Positions 8,668 to 16,281 of a stretch of 64,000 nucleotides of DNA are shown here, in pieces. Source of the stretch: Paracoccus yeei ATCC BAA-599 (lineage in GTDB: Bacteria > Pseudomonadota > Alphaproteobacteria > Rhodobacterales > Rhodobacteraceae); the NCBI RefSeq assembly GCF_000622145.1, contig NZ_JHWH01000023.1, positions 1-64,000 of the forward strand, in the 5' to 3' direction. Below the pieces are notes generated by a model. That model was given only the letters and a program-made list of their open reading frames with translations, had not been told where the DNA came from and searched no databases. Positions within the stretch are counted from its first letter, which is position 1. Every line of letters begins with the position of its first letter. Both the position numbers and the translations under genes were made by a program.

Positions 8668-8732
8668 TGCGCGGTCGCACGCCTCCGGCGGGGGTATTTG
8701 GAAAACGGCGAAAGCCGGTGGAGGCGCGCTGA
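8667..8732 (+). other. repeat-derived 21-codon frame bridging ATPase and permease genes
   Basis: A tiny open frame begins on the last base of the ATPase stop (TGATG at 8665-8669), starts MRGRTPPAG, and ends in a TGA whose last base opens the permease ATG (TGATG at 8730-8734). Its middle (about 8681-8714) is one copy of the dispersed intergenic repeat with the GGGGTATTTGGAAAA box. GCCTCC at 8681 can pair with GGAGGC at 8720-8725, and the GGAGG also serves as ribosome site for the permease. Whether the peptide matters is unknown; the arrangement would let ribosomes pass without a break from ATPase to permease. Confidence 0.5.
8681..8714 (+). repeat. dispersed intergenic repeat, copy A (TATTTG box)
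   Basis: The segment has a CCTCCGGCGGGG block, then TATTTGGAAAACGGCGAAA. The same block-plus-box order is found at 11586-11616 (opposite strand) and 23151-23179, and shorter versions at 35939-35966, 47387-47408 and 47477-47498. This copy is the only one lying between two genes of one operon. Confidence 0.7.
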
Positions 8733-9823
8733 TGGAGCGGATGCCGCGATGGGCCGACGTGATCCTGACGCCGCTGATCTCGCTGGCGCTGGCCTTCGCG
8801 ATCTCGGCACTGGTGATCCTGGCGATCGGCGAAAGCCCGACCGAGGCGCTGAAGGTCATGGTCGAGGGCGCGCTGGGGTCCAGCTATGGCTGGGGCTTTA
8901 CCCTGTATTACGCGACGAACTTCATCTTCACGGGGCTTGCCGTTTCGGTCGCCTACCACGCCGGCCTGTTCAACATCGGCGGCGAGGGCCAGGCGGCGAT
9001 GGGGGGCCTGGGCGTCACGCTGGTGGTCCTGGCCCTGCCCTGGCCGCATTGGGCCCTGGCCCTGCCCGCCGCGATGGTCGGGGCGGCGGGGTTCGGCGCG
9101 CTTTGGGCGCTGATCCCCGCCTGGCTGCAGGCCCGGCGCGGCAGCCATGTCGTCATCACCACGATCATGTTCAACTTCATCGCGGCGGCGGTGCTGAACT
9201 ATGTGCTGGTCAATGTGCTGCGCCCGGTGGGCAGCATGGACCCCGCCTCGGCCAGCTTTCCGGCGGCCGTGCATCTGCCGAAGCTGTCGGACATGGCGCT
9301 GGCTCTGGGCGTGACCTGGGGCAAGAACACGCCGGCGAACGTCACCTTCTTCATCGCGCTGGCCGCCTGCGTCCTGGTCTGGCTGCTGATCTGGCGCACG
9401 CGGCTGGGCTATGAGATCCGGGCCTTCGGCCGGTCCGAGCCCGCGGCGCTTTACGCCGGCATCTCTCCGCTGCGGATCACGGTCATGGCCATGGTGATCT
9501 CGGGCGCGCTGGCCGGGCTGATGGCCGTCAACACCGTCATGGGCGAGGCCGAGCGGCTGGTGCTGAACGCGGTCGAGGGCGCGGGCTTCATCGGCATCGC
9601 GGTGGCCCTGATGGGGCGCAACCACCCCCTGGGCGTGGCCCTGGCGGCGCTGCTGTTCGGGTTCCTGTACCAGGGCGGGGGCGAGCTGGCGCTGTGGACC
9701 ACCATCCCGCGCGAGTTGATCGTGGTCATCCAGGCGCTGGTGATCCTGTTCACCGGGGCCTTGGACAACATGGTGCGGATGCCGCTGGAACGGCTGTTCG
9801 CCCGCAGGCGCGGAGGGGCGTGA
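8732..9823 (+). CDS. nucleoside ABC importer permease 1
   Basis: A 363-residue integral membrane protein of the BPD_transp_2 family with about ten hydrophobic segments. AYHAGLFNIGGEGQAAMGG is the conserved cytoplasmic-loop signature of the larger permease in NupP/BmpB-type importers, and the C-terminal half has GAGFIGIAVALMGRNHPLGV. It forms the channel together with the following permease. The start is the ATG overlapping the bridging mini-frame, with GGAGG about seven bases upstream. The stop overlaps the next ATG by one base. Confidence 0.93.
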   Translation: MERMPRWADVILTPLISLALAFAISALVILAIGESPTEALKVMVEGALGSSYGWGFTLYYATNFIFTGLAVSVAYHAGLFNIGGEGQAAMGGLGVTLVVLALPWPHWALALPAAMVGAAGFGALWALIPAWLQARRGSHVVITTIMFNFIAAAVLNYVLVNVLRPVGSMDPASASFPAAVHLPKLSDMALALGVTWGKNTPANVTFFIALAACVLVWLLIWRTRLGYEIRAFGRSEPAALYAGISPLRITVMAMVISGALAGLMAVNTVMGEAERLVLNAVEGAGFIGIAVALMGRNHPLGVALAALLFGFLYQGGGELALWTTIPRELIVVIQALVILFTGALDNMVRMPLERLFARRRGGA

Positions 9824-10788
9824 TGGATTTCCCGACGGTCATCCAGATCCTCGACAGTGCCGTGCGGCTGATGGTGCCCCTGCTGCTGGCCTGCCTGGCC
9901 GGGCTTTATTCCGAACGGGCGGGCGTGTTCGACATCGGGCTGGAGGGCAAGATGCTGATGGCGGCCTTTGCCTCGGGCTCGGTCGCCTATGCGACGGGCA
10001 GCGCCTGGGCAGGGCTGGCGGCGGGCATCGCAGGGTCGCTGGTGCTGTCGCTGATCCACGGGCTCGCCTCGATCACCTTCCGGGGCAACCAGCTGATCTC
10101 GGGCGTGGCGATCAATTTCCTGGCCTCGGGGTTGACGGTGCTGCTGGGGCAAAGGATCTTTGCGCTTGGCGGGCGCACCCCGTCGCTTGACGGCACGGCG
10201 CGGTTCACGGAGATTACCCTGCCCTTCGCCGAGGCGCTGCGGCCGGTGCCGGTGGTCGGGCGCATCTACGCCGACCTCATCTCGGGCCATTCGGTCCTGG
10301 TCTATCTGGGCCTTGCGATCGTGCCGCTGACCTGGTGGGTGCTTTACCGCACACGCTTTGGCCTGCGCCTGCGGGCGGTCGGCGAAAACCCGGCCTCGGT
10401 CGACACCGCCGGCGTGTCGGTAACGCGGCTGCGCTACGGCGCCGTGCTGATCTGCGGCGTACTCTGCGGCATCGCGGGCGCCTATCTTGCCACCGCCATC
10501 TCGGCTGGCTTCGTCAAGGAGATGACGGCCGGGCGCGGCTTCATCGCGCTGGCGGCCCTGATCTTTGCCAAGTGGCGGCCCTGGGGCGCGCTTGGCGCCA
10601 CCTTCCTGTTCGGGCTGATGGAGGCGGTGGCGAACCGCTATCCGAACCTGGACCTGGGGATCGTCACCATCCCGTCGATGTTCATGACCGCGCTGCCCTA
10701 TATCCTGACCGTCATCATCCTGGCAGGCTTTGTCGGCCGCGCCATCCCGCCCCGCGCCGGAGGAGAGCCCTATGTCAAGGAACGCTGA
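9823..10788 (+). CDS. nucleoside ABC importer permease 2
   Basis: A 321-residue hydrophobic protein, the smaller partner of the permease pair (NupQ type). SERAGVFDIGLEGKMLMAAF is its signature loop, and later MTAGRGFIALAALIFAKW aligns with the matching loop of sugar and nucleoside permeases. About eight to nine membrane segments are visible. It starts on the last base of the first permease stop, and its own 3' end overlaps the phosphorylase gene by 17 bases. All four transporter parts (binding protein, duplicated ATPase, two permeases) are therefore present and in the usual order. Confidence 0.93.
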   Translation: MDFPTVIQILDSAVRLMVPLLLACLAGLYSERAGVFDIGLEGKMLMAAFASGSVAYATGSAWAGLAAGIAGSLVLSLIHGLASITFRGNQLISGVAINFLASGLTVLLGQRIFALGGRTPSLDGTARFTEITLPFAEALRPVPVVGRIYADLISGHSVLVYLGLAIVPLTWWVLYRTRFGLRLRAVGENPASVDTAGVSVTRLRYGAVLICGVLCGIAGAYLATAISAGFVKEMTAGRGFIALAALIFAKWRPWGALGATFLFGLMEAVANRYPNLDLGIVTIPSMFMTALPYILTVIILAGFVGRAIPPRAGGEPYVKER

Positions 10789-11575
10789 GCTTGTCCGCCT
10801 GATCCGCGACCGCGCGGGCGCGGAGGCGCCGGAATTCGGGCTGATCCTGGGGTCGGGCCTGGGGCACCTGTCGGCGGCGGTCGAAGGCGTGGCGATCCCC
10901 TATGCCGACCTGCCGGGCTTTCCGCAGGCCGGCGTCTCGGGCCATGTGCCGCGGCTGGCCATCGGCCGGCTGGAGGGCCGTCGCGTCGCCGTCCTGGGCG
11001 GGCGGGCGCATTACTACGAAACGGGCCGCGCCGATGCGATGCGCCCGGCGCTCGAGGTCCTGAAGGCGCTGGGATGCCCGCGCCTGATCCTGACGAACGC
11101 GGCCGGCAGCCTGCGGCCCGACCTGCCGCCCGGATCGCTGATGCTGCTGTCCGACCACATCGCCTTTGCCGGCACCAACCCCCTGATCGGCGAGCCCAGC
11201 GAGGCCCGCTTCGTCCCGATGACAGACGCTCACGACCCCGGCCTGCGCCACGCGCTGATGGCGGCGGCCGGCGCCGAGGGGCTGGACCTGCCCGAAGGGG
11301 TCTATTGCTGGTTTTCGGGCCCCAGCTTCGAAACCCCGGCCGAGATCCGGGCCGCCCGGGTGCTGGGCGCCGATGCGGTCGGCATGTCCACGGTCCCCGA
11401 GGTGATCCTGGCCCGCTTCCTGGGTCTGCGCTGCGCGGCGATCTCGGTCATCACGAACATGGGGGCGGGACTGTCGGACGAAGCGATCAGCCACGACCAC
11501 ACCAAGGCCATGGCCCCCCTGGGCGCGGCCAAGCTGGAACGGGTGCTGCGGCGCTTTCTGCGCGACAGCGCCTGA
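10772..11575 (+). CDS. purine-nucleoside phosphorylase
   Basis: A 267-residue enzyme of the trimeric PNP/MTAP family. The motifs are clear: GLILGSGLGHL at the N-terminus (phosphate site), VLGGRAHYYETG, LTNAAGSL, FSGPSFETPAEIRAARVLG, GADAVGMSTVPEVILAR and ISVITNMGAGLS. It splits purine nucleosides with phosphate into free base and (deoxy)ribose 1-phosphate in the cytoplasm. Position at the end of the nucleoside importer operon, overlapping the second permease by 17 bases, says that imported nucleosides are cleaved straight away for salvage and carbon use. The ATG at 10772 has GGAGGA just upstream. Guanosine/inosine preference is likely from the family but not proven by sequence. Confidence 0.93.
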   Translation: MSRNAELVRLIRDRAGAEAPEFGLILGSGLGHLSAAVEGVAIPYADLPGFPQAGVSGHVPRLAIGRLEGRRVAVLGGRAHYYETGRADAMRPALEVLKALGCPRLILTNAAGSLRPDLPPGSLMLLSDHIAFAGTNPLIGEPSEARFVPMTDAHDPGLRHALMAAAGAEGLDLPEGVYCWFSGPSFETPAEIRAARVLGADAVGMSTVPEVILARFLGLRCAAISVITNMGAGLSDEAISHDHTKAMAPLGAAKLERVLRRFLRDSA

Positions 11576-11581
11576 TCCCCG

Positions 11582-11625
11582 CGTTTCTTTCTTGTCTAAA
11601 TATCCCCGCCGGAGGCACCGGCCGC
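11582..11625 (-). repeat. dispersed intergenic repeat, copy B; provides the mnmH stop codon
   Basis: Read on the minus strand, this copy gives CCTCCGGCGGGGATATTTAG followed by ACAAGAAAGAAA. It lies between the convergent pnp and mnmH stops and runs into mnmH: its GGGGATATTTAG encodes the last residues and the TAG stop of that gene. The TTTCTTTCTTGT end sits just behind the pnp stop and could help end transcription, though there is no strong hairpin of its own. Confidence 0.65.
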
Positions 11626-12690
11626 GCCGCCGGCGCCGGGCTGCCAGTCGAGCCCGGCCAGAGCCGCCTCGACCCGATCCGCCGCCGCGTCCAGATCGTC
11701 CAGACCCCCAAGCGCCACCACCCGGCCGCGGCCGTCGTCGTGGCGGGCGCGGTGCCGGTCATAGCGGGGGTCGTAATGGTCGCGCATCAGCGCGGCGGAA
11801 AGCCCCGCCCAGTCGCGGGCATCGACCAGACGCAGCCAGCCCTCGATCCGCTCGGCGGGGTGGACCGGGCGCAGGCTGTTCACGATGCCGGCCACGCGCT
11901 CGGGGTCGGCGGCGGCCTCGGCATAGCTTTGCGCGGTATAGGCGGCGCGAGCCTCGACCGGGACGGCAAGCCGGATGCGCGGGGCGGCGATGATGGCCTG
12001 CCAGATGCCGCGCGGCAGGTTCAGGTCGCCGATGCGCGAACTTTCGGCCTCGACCAGCACGGGGCGCGCAGGGTCCAGCGCCTCAAGCGCCATGGCCAGC
12101 CGGCCCTCGAACAGCTTCTGGCCGGGCTGGCCGCCGGGCATGGCGCCGAACAGGCTGCCGCGATGGTTCGCCAGCCCCTCCAGGTCGATGACCTGATGGC
12201 CGCGGGCGGCAAGGCGGTGCAGGATCTCGGTCTTGGCGCTGCCGGTATTGCCGTCCAGCACCACCACGGGCGAGCGGACCGGCGCCGTGACGCGCGCGAC
12301 CACCAGCGCGCGCCAGGCCTTGTAGCCGCCTTCGATCCGGCCGACACGCCAGCCGATCTGGCCCAGGATGGTGGCGAAGGCGCCGGACCGCTGCCCGCCG
12401 CGCCAGCAATAGATCAGCGGCCGCCAGCCGCCGCCGTGACCCGAGAGCGGCCCTGCGATGTGGCGCGCCACATTGGCCGCGACCAGCGCGCCGCCCAGCT
12501 TGCGCGCGTCAAAGGGGGAAACCTGCTTGTAGATCGTGCCGACCCGGGCCCGTTCGTCGTCCGACAGCACCGGCAGGCTGACGGCGCCCGGCAGGTGATC
12601 CTCGGCATACTCCGAGGGAGAGCGGCCGTCGATGATGGTGTCGAACCCGGCCAGCGCCGGGTCCGACAGCGATGTCAGCCGGATGTCCAA
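11596..12690 (-). CDS. mnmH: tRNA 2-selenouridine/geranyl-2-thiouridine synthase MnmH
   Basis: 364 residues in two domains. The N-terminal rhodanese domain (about 1-125) carries the catalytic cysteine in IYCWRGGQRSGA. A P-loop domain follows with LDGNTGSAKTE (G-x4-GKT-like, here GSAKT as usual for this family) and a Walker-B-like stretch PVLVEAESSRIGDL. MnmH converts 2-thiouridine at tRNA wobble position 34 to geranylated and selenium forms; no selD is in the window. The start is a TTG directly abutting the TGA of the L,D-transpeptidase gene, so the two are likely co-transcribed. The last codons and the stop lie within a dispersed repeat, so the C-terminus (AGASGGDI) is repeat-derived. Confidence 0.93.
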   Translation of the reverse strand: MDIRLTSLSDPALAGFDTIIDGRSPSEYAEDHLPGAVSLPVLSDDERARVGTIYKQVSPFDARKLGGALVAANVARHIAGPLSGHGGGWRPLIYCWRGGQRSGAFATILGQIGWRVGRIEGGYKAWRALVVARVTAPVRSPVVVLDGNTGSAKTEILHRLAARGHQVIDLEGLANHRGSLFGAMPGGQPGQKLFEGRLAMALEALDPARPVLVEAESSRIGDLNLPRGIWQAIIAAPRIRLAVPVEARAAYTAQSYAEAAADPERVAGIVNSLRPVHPAERIEGWLRLVDARDWAGLSAALMRDHYDPRYDRHRARHDDGRGRVVALGGLDDLDAAADRVEAALAGLDWQPGAGGAAGASGGDI

Positions 12691-13272
12691 TCAGTAGACG
12701 TAGACGGGGGTGCCGACCGGGACCTGTTCGTACAGGTCCATCACCGCCTCGTTGCGCATGCGCAGGCAGCCGTTCGACACCGCGCGCCCGATCGAGTTCG
12801 GCTCGGTCGTGCCGTGGATGCGGATCGAGGTGTCGTTGCCCTTGGCGTCGTAAAGATAAAGCGCCCGCGCGCCCAAGGGGTTCGTCGGGCCGCCCGGCAT
12901 CCCGTCGGCCCATTTGCCGTATTGCTGGGGCTTGCGCTTGATCATCGCGGGGGTGGGCCTCCAGCTGGGCCATTCGGTCTTGCGGCCCACGGTGGCGCGG
13001 CCCTTCCAGACCAGTTCGTCCTTGCCCACGGCGACGCCGTAGCGAATCGCCCGGCCGGGGGCCACGACGTGATAAAGGAAGAAATCCTTGGACACGACGA
13101 CGATGCTGCCCACCTCGAAATCGGGGCGGATCGCCACCTCGGTCGGGGCATAGGGGTCGCGCCGGGTCTCGGCTTGGGCGGCGACAGGGGTGGCCTGCTG
13201 TTGCGCCAGCAGCAGCGAAGGCGCAACGGCGAGCGAGGCGGAAAGCATCAGCATCTGGCGGCGGTTCATCAT
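12691..13272 (-). CDS. L,D-transpeptidase (YkuD domain)
   Basis: 193 residues. A signal peptide (MNRRQMLMLSASLAVAPSLLLA) is followed by a YkuD domain with the complete catalytic motif IHGTTEPNSIGRAVSNGCLR (His153, Cys169). These enzymes act in the periplasm, cross-linking peptidoglycan stem peptides at diaminopimelate or attaching lipoproteins. The small size (no LysM or extra domain) matches the ErfK/YbiS-like stand-alone type common in Rhodobacteraceae. The ATG at 13272 has AGGACAAG upstream; a second ATG follows immediately. It is divergent from the esterase gene, and mnmH follows with no gap. Confidence 0.9.
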   Translation of the reverse strand: MMNRRQMLMLSASLAVAPSLLLAQQQATPVAAQAETRRDPYAPTEVAIRPDFEVGSIVVVSKDFFLYHVVAPGRAIRYGVAVGKDELVWKGRATVGRKTEWPSWRPTPAMIKRKPQQYGKWADGMPGGPTNPLGARALYLYDAKGNDTSIRIHGTTEPNSIGRAVSNGCLRMRNEAVMDLYEQVPVGTPVYVY

Positions 13273-13515
13273 CTTGTCCTGGCTTCGGGCATGTCATCCC
13301 AGCCGGTAACGCCTTGGTCGCGGGCAATCAACTCAAAGCGCCGTGACGGGGGCACAGGGCGGCAATCCTGCCACGCCCCGCTGTCCAGAATACGGGCAGA
13401 AGCGCCGTCCAAAGCCTTGTGACGCAGCGTCCATGTCCCCGGCGCCGGGCACGCTGCTAGGATGCCGGCGCGACATCCGTGTCGCTTGTCCTGACGATTG
13501 CCAAGGTTATTCTCC

Positions 13516-14175
13516 ATGCCGTTCCGTGCTCTTGCCCTGCTTCTTGCCATGACCGCAGCCCCCCTTGCCGCCCAGGCCGAACAGATCCGACTTTTGGCCT
13601 TTGGCGACAGCCTGACCGCAGGCTACGGGCTGAAACAGGCCGACGGACTGGTGCCGCGCCTTCAGGCCTGGCTGGACGCGCACGGCCATGACGTGGTGGT
13701 GCTGAACGGGGGCCTGTCGGGCGACACCACGGCGGGCGGCCGCGCCCGCATCGAACGGTCGCTGGCGCGCCACGACCCCGACGCGGTGATGGTGGAACTG
13801 GGGGGCAACGACCTGCTCTATGACCTGGGCGTGGCCGGGGCCGAGGACAACCTGGACGCCATCCTGACGGCGGCCACACAGGGGGGTCGGCCCGTGCTGC
13901 TGGTGGGCATCGCCAAGCCCGACCGGGACGAGGCCCGGCGCCGCGCCTGGGCCGAGCTTTGGCCAAGGCTGGCGCAAAGGCATGGCACGCTGGTCTATGA
14001 CAATCTTTACATGCCGCTTTTCTCGCTGCCGCAGTCCGAACTGCCGCGCATGATGCAAGGGGACGGCGTCCACGCCTCGGCCGACGGCGTGCGGCTGGTG
14101 GTCGAAGCCCTGGGGCCCCAGGTCGAGGCGCTGCTGGCCCAGGTCCAGCGCAAGCGGCAGGCGGCAGGCGGCTGA
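13516..14175 (+). CDS. SGNH-type arylesterase/lysophospholipase (TesA family)
   Basis: 219 residues with a signal peptide (MPFRALALLLAMTAAPLAAQA) and an SGNH hydrolase domain. Block I is LLAFGDSLTAGYG with nucleophile Ser32, the oxyanion Gly is in LNGGLSGDTTAGG, block III is ELGGNDLLYDL, and block V is GDGVHASADG with the Asp/His pair. Relatives hydrolyse thioesters and short esters in the periplasm. The start at 13516 is preferred over an upstream TTG because it gives a clean signal peptide; the ribosome site is weak. A hairpin terminator shared with rpmB follows at 14193. Confidence 0.9.
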   Translation: MPFRALALLLAMTAAPLAAQAEQIRLLAFGDSLTAGYGLKQADGLVPRLQAWLDAHGHDVVVLNGGLSGDTTAGGRARIERSLARHDPDAVMVELGGNDLLYDLGVAGAEDNLDAILTAATQGGRPVLLVGIAKPDRDEARRRAWAELWPRLAQRHGTLVYDNLYMPLFSLPQSELPRMMQGDGVHASADGVRLVVEALGPQVEALLAQVQRKRQAAGG

Positions 14176-14192
14176 CACCGCCCGAAATGCCA

Positions 14193-14218
14193 AAAGCCCC
14201 GCCGAATGGCAGGGCTTT
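14193..14218. terminator. hairpin terminator between convergent esterase and rpmB genes
   Basis: AAAGCCC(C)GCC, loop GAAT, GGC(A)GGGCTTT: a 10-bp stem with one C/A mismatch, flanked by A-rich and T-rich sides. On the minus strand the stem ends in TTTT, so it best serves rpmB (stop at 14269); it can also stop esterase transcription. Confidence 0.7.
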
Positions 14219-14268
14219 GCAGGAATCCCCGGGACCGCGAATCGGTCGGCCCGGCAATCCGGCGCGGA

Positions 14269-14544
14269 TCAGGCCTTGGCCAGCTCGCGCTTGATCTTCA
14301 GGGCGCGGTCCGACAGCTCCTCGTCGCGGGCTTTCGCCAGGAAGGCGTCGAGGCCCCCGCGGTGGTCCACCGAGCGCAGGGCAGCGGCCGAGATGCGCAG
14401 CTGGTAGGTGCGGCCCAGCTTGTCCGAGATCAGCGAGACCTCGTTCAGGTTGGGCAGAAACCGGCGGCGGGTCTTGTTGTTGGCGTGGGACACGTTGTTG
14501 CCGCTCATCGGGCCCTTGCCGGTCAGTTCGCAAACGCGCGACAT
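14269..14544 (-). CDS. rpmB: 50S ribosomal protein L28
   Basis: 91 residues. It starts [20 protein letters not shown] and continues [13 protein letters not shown], the invariant L28 N-terminus that contacts 23S rRNA. Only one cysteine is present, so this is the form without the four-Cys zinc ribbon. Length is close to the alphaproteobacterial norm (about 95). It is transcribed alone: meaB lies upstream on the same strand with a hairpin between, and a terminator follows. Confidence 0.96.
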   Translation of the reverse strand: MSRVCELTGKGPMSGNNVSHANNKTRRRFLPNLNEVSLISDKLGRTYQLRISAAALRSVDHRGGLDAFLAKARDEELSDRALKIKRELAKA

Positions 14545-14590
14545 GATCTTGTTCCTTCGATTCGTTTGAGCGGTCGCCCGCAATATGAAA

Positions 14591-14611
14591 GGGCGCCGCG
14601 TGGCAGCGCCC
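14591..14611 (-). terminator. possible terminator behind meaB
   Basis: On the minus strand GGGCGC and GCGCCC form a 6-bp stem, with two more pairs after a mismatch, followed by TTTCATAT. It lies 43 bases past the meaB stop and upstream of the rpmB start. The short T-run makes it a weak call. Confidence 0.4.
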
Positions 14612-14653
14612 GGAATTCTGTCTGCGGGGGAATAAACGCAGCCAGGCCCAAGG

Positions 14654-15691
14654 TCAAGCCTTTTCGCCCCGATTCCTTGCCGCCCCTGCCCCGTCCCGCA
14701 CGGCGGGATCGGCGCCGGGGCAGGCATCGAAGGTCCGCAGCCAGTCCAGCACATCCGCCGCCGCCGCATTGGGGTCGCTTTCGCCCCGCGCGACGGCGTC
14801 GCCCGCGCGCCGCAGCCGGTCGCGGACCTCGGGCTGTTCCAGCCGCGCCAGCAGGCCCGCGCGCACGTCCGCCAGGAACCAGTGCCGCGCCTGTTCGGCC
14901 CGCCGCGCAGCGAAATGGCCGTGGTCGCGCCGCCAGTCGGCCAGGGCGGTCATCCGCGCCCAGGCCGTGTCCAGCCCCAGCCCCGTCTGGGCCGAGACGG
15001 GCAGCGCCTGGGGAAATCCCTCGGGGTCGTAGGGCCGCTTGCGCATCAGCCGCAGCGCGCCGGCGTAATCGGCCACGGTGCGCAGCGCGGTGTCGTGAAG
15101 CGCGCCGTCGGCCTTGTTGACCAGGATGATGTCGGCGATCTCCATGATGCCGCGCTTGACGCCCTGCAATTCGTCGCCGCCGGCCGGGGCCAGCAACAGG
15201 ATGAACAGGTCCGACATCTCGGCCACCAGGGTCTCGGACTGCCCGACGCCCACGGTCTCGATCAGCACCACGTCGAAGCCCGCCGCCTCGCACAGGCGCA
15301 CCGTCTCGCGCGTGCGGCGGCCGACGCCGCCCAGTTCCGCGCGCGAGGGCGAGGGGCGGATGAAGGCCATGGGGTCGCGCGCCAGCGTCTCCATCCGGGT
15401 CTTGTCGCCCAGGATGGAGCCGCCCGAGCGGACCGAGCTGGGGTCGACCGCCAGGACCGCGACGCGAAGCCCCTGCCCGGTCAGCATCTTGCCGAACGCC
15501 TCGATGAAGGTGGACTTGCCCACCCCCGGCGTACCCGACAGCCCGATGCGCAGCGCCTGGCGGCCGGGCAGGTCCGACAGCAGCGCAAGCGCCCGGGCCC
15601 GGTGGTCGGCGCGCGTGCTTTCGATCAGCGTGATGGCGCGCGACAGGGCGCGCCGGTCGCCCTGGACTAGGGCCGTGGTCAGATCATCCAT
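14654..15691 (-). CDS. meaB: methylmalonyl-CoA mutase-associated GTPase MeaB
   Basis: A 345-residue G3E-family GTPase. Walker A is [12 protein letters not shown] (about residues 52-62), [20 protein letters not shown] is the family switch signature, ETVGVGQSE the switch II block, and ILVNKADG the base-specificity motif. MeaB guards and reloads B12 on methylmalonyl-CoA mutase (or a related mutase) in the cytoplasm. No mutase gene is in the window, so the partner is elsewhere. The ATG at 15691 gives the normal N-terminus; longer readings lack similarity. It is divergent from the thioredoxin-like gene, with about 170 bp between them. Confidence 0.93.
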   Translation of the reverse strand: MDDLTTALVQGDRRALSRAITLIESTRADHRARALALLSDLPGRQALRIGLSGTPGVGKSTFIEAFGKMLTGQGLRVAVLAVDPSSVRSGGSILGDKTRMETLARDPMAFIRPSPSRAELGGVGRRTRETVRLCEAAGFDVVLIETVGVGQSETLVAEMSDLFILLLAPAGGDELQGVKRGIMEIADIILVNKADGALHDTALRTVADYAGALRLMRKRPYDPEGFPQALPVSAQTGLGLDTAWARMTALADWRRDHGHFAARRAEQARHWFLADVRAGLLARLEQPEVRDRLRRAGDAVARGESDPNAAAADVLDWLRTFDACPGADPAVRDGAGAARNRGEKA

Positions 15692-15859
15692 GCGTTCCCG
15701 CCCGTGACCGCGGGGGCCGACTGCCCCGTCGCCGGTCGGTCTTGGACCGATGGCGCGCCGACCGTCAACCCCCGTGGATCTTTGTCCACGAAAGAACCGC
15801 GCATGACGCGCTTGCCGCAGGCCTGGGCGAACGCTAGGGTCCGCCGCGACGGAGGGCCG

Positions 15860-16219
15860 ATGCTGACACGACGAACCCTGTTGGCCGCCATCGCGGCGGG
15901 GCTGGCGGGACCGGCGCTGGCCGGGGACGGGCTGCGGCTGCTGATGGTGCGGCGCCGGGGCTGCGTCCATTGCGCCGCCTGGGACCGCGAGGTCGGTCCG
16001 GTCTATGCCCGTCACCCCGAGGGCCGGGCCGCCCCGCTGATGATGGTCGATGTGGACGGGCCCTATCCCGACGGGCTGGCGCTGGATCGCAAGCCCTGGC
16101 TGACGCCCAGCTTCATCCTGCTGCGGGACGGGCTGGAGGTGACGCGGTTCGAGGGCTATCCGGGCGCCGAGCGGTTCTTTCCGGTCCTGCGGGCCATGCT
16201 GGAGCGGGCGCGCGCCTGA
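15860..16219 (+). CDS. periplasmic thioredoxin-like protein (SoxW-type)
   Basis: 119 residues. A short signal sequence with LTRRTLLAAIAAGLAGPALA is followed by LRLLMVRRRGCVHCAAWDREV, a thioredoxin active site Cys35-xx-Cys38. The twin arginine after the start makes Tat export possible but the motif is incomplete. The C-terminal half has KPWLTPSFILLRDGLEVTR, with the cis-Pro region shifted, and ends in a short helix. It probably reduces or oxidises a specific periplasmic partner, as SoxW/SoxS-like proteins do; the partner is not visible. The ATG at 15860 has GGAGG upstream. serS follows after 62 bases. Confidence 0.75.
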   Translation: MLTRRTLLAAIAAGLAGPALAGDGLRLLMVRRRGCVHCAAWDREVGPVYARHPEGRAAPLMMVDVDGPYPDGLALDRKPWLTPSFILLRDGLEVTRFEGYPGAERFFPVLRAMLERARA

Positions 16220-16281
16220 AGGCTTTCGCCCTGCCTGGGCTTGCGCTATCTGGGGCCGCGTGAACCTGATGAGGAACCGTC

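Noticed and set aside
13269-13480. Minus-strand open reading ending with a 4-base overlap at the L,D-transpeptidase start
   Set aside because: The overlap looks operon-like, but there is no good start codon or ribosome site, and no domain is recognised. It also occupies the likely promoter region of the divergent esterase gene.
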